In this document: positions 60,696-64,000 of the stretch, piece after piece
Layout of the letters: every line of letters begins with the position of its first letter
Numbering within the stretch: position 1 is the stretch's first letter
Source: Candidatus Melainabacteria bacterium
Lineage (GTDB): Bacteria > Cyanobacteriota > Vampirovibrionia > Obscuribacterales > Obscuribacteraceae
DNA length: 64,000 nucleotides
Reading direction: 5' to 3'
Assembly (NCBI GenBank): GCA_016699165.1
Contig: CP064963.1
Coordinates: 1,054,001 to 1,118,000, forward strand
Program-made: the position numbers and the translations under genes
Notes under the pieces: generated by a model
Told to the model about the DNA's origin: nothing
The model's database searches: none
What the model saw: only the letters and a program-made list of their open reading frames with translations

Positions 60696-61073
60696 ATGAA
60701 AACTATACTTATCGTCGACGACGATATCGATTTTGGCCGCGCACTGGCTGCCACTTTGAAATCATTAAAAATGAATGCTCATTTCGCTGACACCGGAATG
60801 GATGCTGTGCGCAAATATCAAGAAAATCAATATCACATGATATTTTTGAGCGCAGATATTATTGACCCCGACGGTTTCAAAACCGCTCGAGCTATTCGTA
60901 CCATAGAGCGTCATCGCGGCGGTATGCAGGTTCCTATTATAGGAATATCAACCAATGGCTTTAAGACTGAATGTATCGATGCGGGGATGAGCGACTATTT
61001 GCACAAACCGCTAGATCCCGACCAATTTAAAAACGCTGTAAACAAATGGAAGCGCACTATTAATCTAGATTGA
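60696..61073 (+). CDS. Receiver-only protein lacking the phosphoacceptor Asp
   Basis: 125 aa, one CheY-like domain and no output domain. The acidic pocket (IVDDDIDFG), the Ser/Thr position (IGISTNG) and the Lys (YLHKPLD) are conserved, but the end of strand 3 reads HMIFLSADIIDPDGF where receivers have xLILMDxxMPxMDGF, so the phospho-accepting Asp is Ser52. It is probably a pseudo-receiver controlled by binding rather than phosphorylation. GGAG lies upstream of the ATG. No histidine kinase is adjacent. The last 14 nt overlap the convergent gene. Confidence 0.85.
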   Translation: MKTILIVDDDIDFGRALAATLKSLKMNAHFADTGMDAVRKYQENQYHMIFLSADIIDPDGFKTARAIRTIERHRGGMQVPIIGISTNGFKTECIDAGMSDYLHKPLDPDQFKNAVNKWKRTINLD

Positions 61074-62022
61074 TGCCACCACTTGAGGGCTTATGTATTT
61101 TGACAAACTTTTTGCCTGCATCTCCAAGTAAGTCACGATGCATACGCCATGGATCTCTAAAAAATGCAATGGCAATATCGCGATCTAACTCATGCACACC
61201 AAGTAGGTTAAGTGCTTTCTCTTCCTGATTTGGCTCACCATCCATGTATATGATTCGATTACCTTCTTCTTTTTCACCAAAAAGAGACTGAAAATAAATC
61301 ATTTGTCTGTTCTGATTGCGAGGCATATGAGGAGAAACTACAATTACTTTTAGTTTGTCCCATTCATCTTTACTCATCGATTTCTTCCAAAGAGCAATTT
61401 GATTATCAGTTTTGCCAAGTTCGTATAAAACCGCATCGTCAGCGTTTTTATAAATTCGGTCTTTGGTGGATACTGCAAAAGCATCCAACATTTTTCGACT
61501 AACTTTTTTTTCTGCAAGTACTTTATCAACAAATGAATTGGTATCATCAAGCATCGATTGCTGAGTATCGAGAGTTTTTTGATCTAATTTCCAGTCTTTA
61601 AACGACTCACCTGCAACATTGTATTTTTTCTTGAATGCGCTAAGCTCGTTGAGTAACGGCTCTTCGAGCGTTTCATCGCAATGATTATCAAGCAAAACAT
61701 ATACAGTAAGTGGAACGTGTGCCACTGTTTTAAAAAAATGAAATTTCTCTGGAACGACATTTACTGCCGAGCGCGAAGCGTTATGCAATAAAATCATTTC
61801 ACCGCCACTGCATATAATTACCGGTCCAAACTTTTTTCTTTTTTCACTAATTGCTTTGGCATAATGTTTGCGAAAATCAATGTTGACGTCGTCCCACACT
61901 GCAAGCCTTGAGCTGATGGTGGGTTCGGGCTTTGCATCCGTCTTTGCCATTGAGGCATTATCCACAAAGAAGATCAAAGACAATATCAAGGATATATACG
62001 CAAATTTGCTCACTTTCTCCAT
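61060..62022 (-). CDS. Secreted hypothetical protein
   Basis: 320 aa from the ATG at 62022 (GGAG 6 nt upstream); ATG 62025 and TTG 62034 are alternatives. Signal peptide FAYISLILSLIFFVDNASMA. The mature protein contains VIICSGGEMILLHNASRSAV, LTVYVLLDNHCDE and, near the end, NRQMIYFQSLFGEKEEGNRI, DIAIAFFRDPWRMHRDLLGD. The His and Asp/Glu positions do not form a motif I know. Likely periplasmic; function unknown. Confidence 0.75.
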   Translation of the reverse strand: MEKVSKFAYISLILSLIFFVDNASMAKTDAKPEPTISSRLAVWDDVNIDFRKHYAKAISEKRKKFGPVIICSGGEMILLHNASRSAVNVVPEKFHFFKTVAHVPLTVYVLLDNHCDETLEEPLLNELSAFKKKYNVAGESFKDWKLDQKTLDTQQSMLDDTNSFVDKVLAEKKVSRKMLDAFAVSTKDRIYKNADDAVLYELGKTDNQIALWKKSMSKDEWDKLKVIVVSPHMPRNQNRQMIYFQSLFGEKEEGNRIIYMDGEPNQEEKALNLLGVHELDRDIAIAFFRDPWRMHRDLLGDAGKKFVKIHKPSSGGINLD

Positions 62023-62094
62023 CATTGTCTCCAATAGGCGCTTGTCAGGGTGTTAAAATCAGGCTCAAACTCACAATAGAGGATACTTTAGCAG

Positions 62095-63570
62095 ATGACG
62101 ACGAAGCTTTCTAAATCGATGGCAATGAGCTTAGCGCTTGGATTTAGTGTACTTGTCACTCCAAACGCTCAAAGCGCCCCAACAAAAGCGATACCGGCTC
62201 CAGCTAATCAGAAAAATGCCGCCTCAAAAAAAATCGATTTCGCACCTGTTGAAAGAGATATTTTACAAGCCAAATTTGGTGCGGCAGAAACTAAGCTAAA
62301 AGCTATCATGACCAGCTCAGATTCTCTCCATGCGCTTCATTTGCTTGGTCTTACTTATCTTAAACAACAAAGACTTTCCGACGCGGAGCCCGTTTTTCAA
62401 AAAGCGATTGACTCATCAAGAAAGAGTTTTGGCGATAAGTCACCAGCTTATGCTCAAGCACTTGCTGACATGGCGTCTTTATACGCGCTTAAAGGCGATG
62501 TTGCCTTAGCCTGGAAAAATAACGACGAGGCACTAGCCATTATCGATGCTGCAAAAGGAAATAACTATTTAGAAAAAGCATCGGTCAATCTTGCAATTGC
62601 TCGCACAAGACAAACTGAGCGCAGTTTAGGACTTGCCGATGATTTTTTCAAAAAGGCTCTGGATCAAACTATGCAAGGCTCAAACAAAGGTGAAAACAAA
62701 GAAACAGATTCGCCATTGACTCTTTTAGTTTGTCAGGAATACGCACTTGTGCTTGAAAAAATGGAGCGCAAAGACGAAGCGAAAAAACTAAATGAAAGAG
62801 TTACACTGGCTAAAACGCTTACACCAAGCTCATCTTTGACTCCACTTGTAATTGATGCCAAGGCTGGGATTAATAAATTAATTGCAGACGCTAAAAAAGT
62901 GGAAGACGCAAAAGATCTAGACAAAACAATCGAAGCATGGAAATCGACTATTGCCGCAATCGAAAAAGCAAACATCAAAGATGAACGACTGGCATACAGC
63001 ATGGTTCATCTGGGAAGCGCATTAATCGAAAAGAAGAATTATGCAGAAGCACAAGCTATATTGAAAAAAGCACTCGAAGTGCGCAAAAGTTGTAGCGCCC
63101 CACAAAACGCAGGTATGGCGCGCAACTTGAGACGCATCGGCGACTGTTACATGCTTGAAAAAAACTGGGATGACGCAAAGAATTTTCTGGTTCTAGCCTA
63201 CGAAGCAGAAGAAGCATATGGTGCAGACGATGCTACCAAAAATACTACGCTCAACAAATTAGCATCTAGTTGTTTGCAAGGAAAAGACTATAAGAAAGGC
63301 GAGAACGCTTGCCGTCAGATTCTTGTGCTGGCAGAAAAATCAGACTCACCGGCAAAATCGATCAAAAAAATGATGGCAACAAGTATGCTTGCCGGAATCC
63401 TGATGCAGAGCGGGCGTATGCAAGAAGGCATGCAACTCATGCAAAATATGTCAGGCAATATGCAAATGAACGCGCAGAATACCCAAGAATATACAGCCGC
63501 TCTCAAAGCCGAATGGGAAGAAGTGGAAAAGAAATCCGAAGAAGCAGAATTAAAAACTATTTTTCAATAG
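62095..63570 (+). CDS. Secreted TPR protein
   Basis: 491 aa with a signal peptide (SKSMAMSLALGFSVLVTPNA, QSA). Two blocks of TPR units: residues about 45-225 (LHLLGLTYLKQQRLSDAEPV) and 265-440 (EAQAILKKALEVRKS, NWDDAKNFLVLAYEAEE), of the kinesin-light-chain type, then a Met/Gln-rich helix near the end. It faces the next TPR gene across a large palindrome. Function unknown. Confidence 0.85.
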   Translation: MTTKLSKSMAMSLALGFSVLVTPNAQSAPTKAIPAPANQKNAASKKIDFAPVERDILQAKFGAAETKLKAIMTSSDSLHALHLLGLTYLKQQRLSDAEPVFQKAIDSSRKSFGDKSPAYAQALADMASLYALKGDVALAWKNNDEALAIIDAAKGNNYLEKASVNLAIARTRQTERSLGLADDFFKKALDQTMQGSNKGENKETDSPLTLLVCQEYALVLEKMERKDEAKKLNERVTLAKTLTPSSSLTPLVIDAKAGINKLIADAKKVEDAKDLDKTIEAWKSTIAAIEKANIKDERLAYSMVHLGSALIEKKNYAEAQAILKKALEVRKSCSAPQNAGMARNLRRIGDCYMLEKNWDDAKNFLVLAYEAEEAYGADDATKNTTLNKLASSCLQGKDYKKGENACRQILVLAEKSDSPAKSIKKMMATSMLAGILMQSGRMQEGMQLMQNMSGNMQMNAQNTQEYTAALKAEWEEVEKKSEEAELKTIFQ

Positions 63571-63623
63571 TCTTTCTCAAAACTGCTAAAAATCTCACAA
63601 CAAATTGAGAAGTATTTTCGGTC

Positions 63624-63665
63624 TAGTGTCGGAGGCCGGCCTGCGTAGGCCGGCCTCCGACACTA
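63624..63665. terminator. Perfect 19-bp hairpin between convergent genes
   Basis: Arms 63624-63642 and 63647-63665 are perfectly complementary around a GCGT loop, and are very G+C-rich (GGAGGCCGGCCT) against an A+T-leaning background. No T-run follows on either side. It could be a bidirectional terminator for the two converging TPR genes, or a palindromic repeat element. Confidence 0.6.
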
Positions 63666-63711
63666 ACTTCGAAAGGGTGTTCGATTCTTTGTTAGATTTT
63701 CGCCTCAAAAA

Positions 63712-64000
63712 TCACGGCAATTTGCAAGTACGACCCATTTTCTCATCGATTGCTTCTGCCAATTGCTTGGTCTTTTTACTATCGTCAACTTTGCCCATAT
63801 CGCGCTGGGTCAAGTACAGATTCCAGAGCGAACTGGCTTCAGAAGCCGATTGTGGTCCACTTACTTTCTGCCACATTGCTATTGCTTGGTTGAGATACTC
63901 TTCAGATTTTTGAAAAGCCGGCATTCGGTCTTGATCTTTTTGAAAGCCGGTGGCTCTCATATATTCAAGCAATCCAAGATTATTCAAGTCACGAGCAACC
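63712..64000 (-). CDS. TPR protein (partial, N-terminus beyond window edge)
   Basis: The minus frame is open to the window edge (VARDLNNLGLLEYMRATGFQ) and ends at a stop at 63712 after 95 visible codons. LNNLGLLEY, EEYLNQAIAMWQKVSGPQSA and SLWNLYLTQRDMGKVDDSKK are kinesin-light-chain-type TPR units. Any start codon inside the window would be internal to the repeat, so the gene certainly continues past 64000. Confidence 0.8.
   Translation of the reverse strand, partial: VARDLNNLGLLEYMRATGFQKDQDRMPAFQKSEEYLNQAIAMWQKVSGPQSASEASSLWNLYLTQRDMGKVDDSKKTKQLAEAIDEKMGRTCKLP

Noticed and set aside
61060..61076. Both convergent genes end in the residues INLD
   Set aside because: Explained by a near-palindromic ATTAATCTAGATTGAT in the 14-nt overlap, not by homology.

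Overview
The window looks like chromosomal DNA of a non-photosynthetic relative of Cyanobacteria, most likely of the Melainabacteria/Vampirovibrionia (Obscuribacter-like) type. This placement is an inference. It rests on a DUF4330 gene followed directly by an IctB-family membrane protein (a pairing I associate with cyanobacteria), the futalosine menaquinone enzyme MqnA, Gram-negative style Bpt and TonB-like C-terminal domains, PPDK with its regulator, several transmembrane Ser/Thr kinases, and many secreted TPR proteins. No photosynthesis gene, rRNA, tRNA, CRISPR array, prophage or insertion sequence was found. Coding density is high and short operons with 1-17 nt overlaps alternate between strands.

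Layout. 1-4.1 kb (minus): cell-wall operon murC-murB-alpha/beta hydrolase-membrane-anchored Mur ligase (cut by the window edge). 4.1-6.5 kb: rpsT, a charged hypothetical, and a caspase-fold protein with lost catalytic residues fused to a TonB-like C-terminus. 6.9-9.5 kb (plus): rsmI, a PilZ protein, uppP. 9.5-12.8 kb (minus): mqnA and two tandemly duplicated Ser/Thr kinases; promoter and mqnA 3' end were copied with the kinase. 12.9-16.3 kb (plus): pyrimidine-nucleoside phosphorylase, lipM-like octanoyltransferase, unknowns. 16.3-20.3 kb (minus): TPR protein, lysC, hutU. 20.5-22.1 kb: an acyl-CoA mutase large subunit with an isobutyryl-CoA-mutase-type active site. 22.1-28 kb: quinone oxidoreductase, a third Ser/Thr kinase, MnmC-like methyltransferase, TauE/SafE permease, and a secreted four-fold 30-residue repeat protein. 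28-34.8 kb (plus): PfkB sugar kinase with a novel N-terminus, DUF4330, IctB family, a Tad-like secreted protein. 35.1-39 kb: a 33-aa membrane smORF, the PPDK regulator (apparently starting at CTG), ppdK. 39-45.1 kb: TPR proteins, SDR, hydrolase, small membrane proteins. 45.2-50.6 kb: MoxR-DUF58-transglutaminase operon. 51.3-58.9 kb: 3-hydroxyacyl-CoA dehydrogenase, TPR and TonB-like secreted proteins, a signal-peptidase-like protein lacking Ser and Lys, Bpt, a nucleotide-transporter-like carrier, a CDF exporter. 58.9-60.4 kb (minus): archaeal-type aspS. 60.6-64 kb: receiver-only regulator, secreted proteins, TPR proteins.

The most striking element is upstream of aspS. A promoter, a 32-codon leader peptide with ten consecutive Asn/Asp codons, a candidate antiterminator and a Rho-independent terminator lie directly before the aspS ribosome binding site. 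Together they look like a ribosome-mediated attenuator that senses charged tRNA-Asn/tRNA-Asp. A second theme is enzyme folds that have lost catalytic residues: pseudo-caspase, pseudo-signal peptidase and pseudo-receiver.
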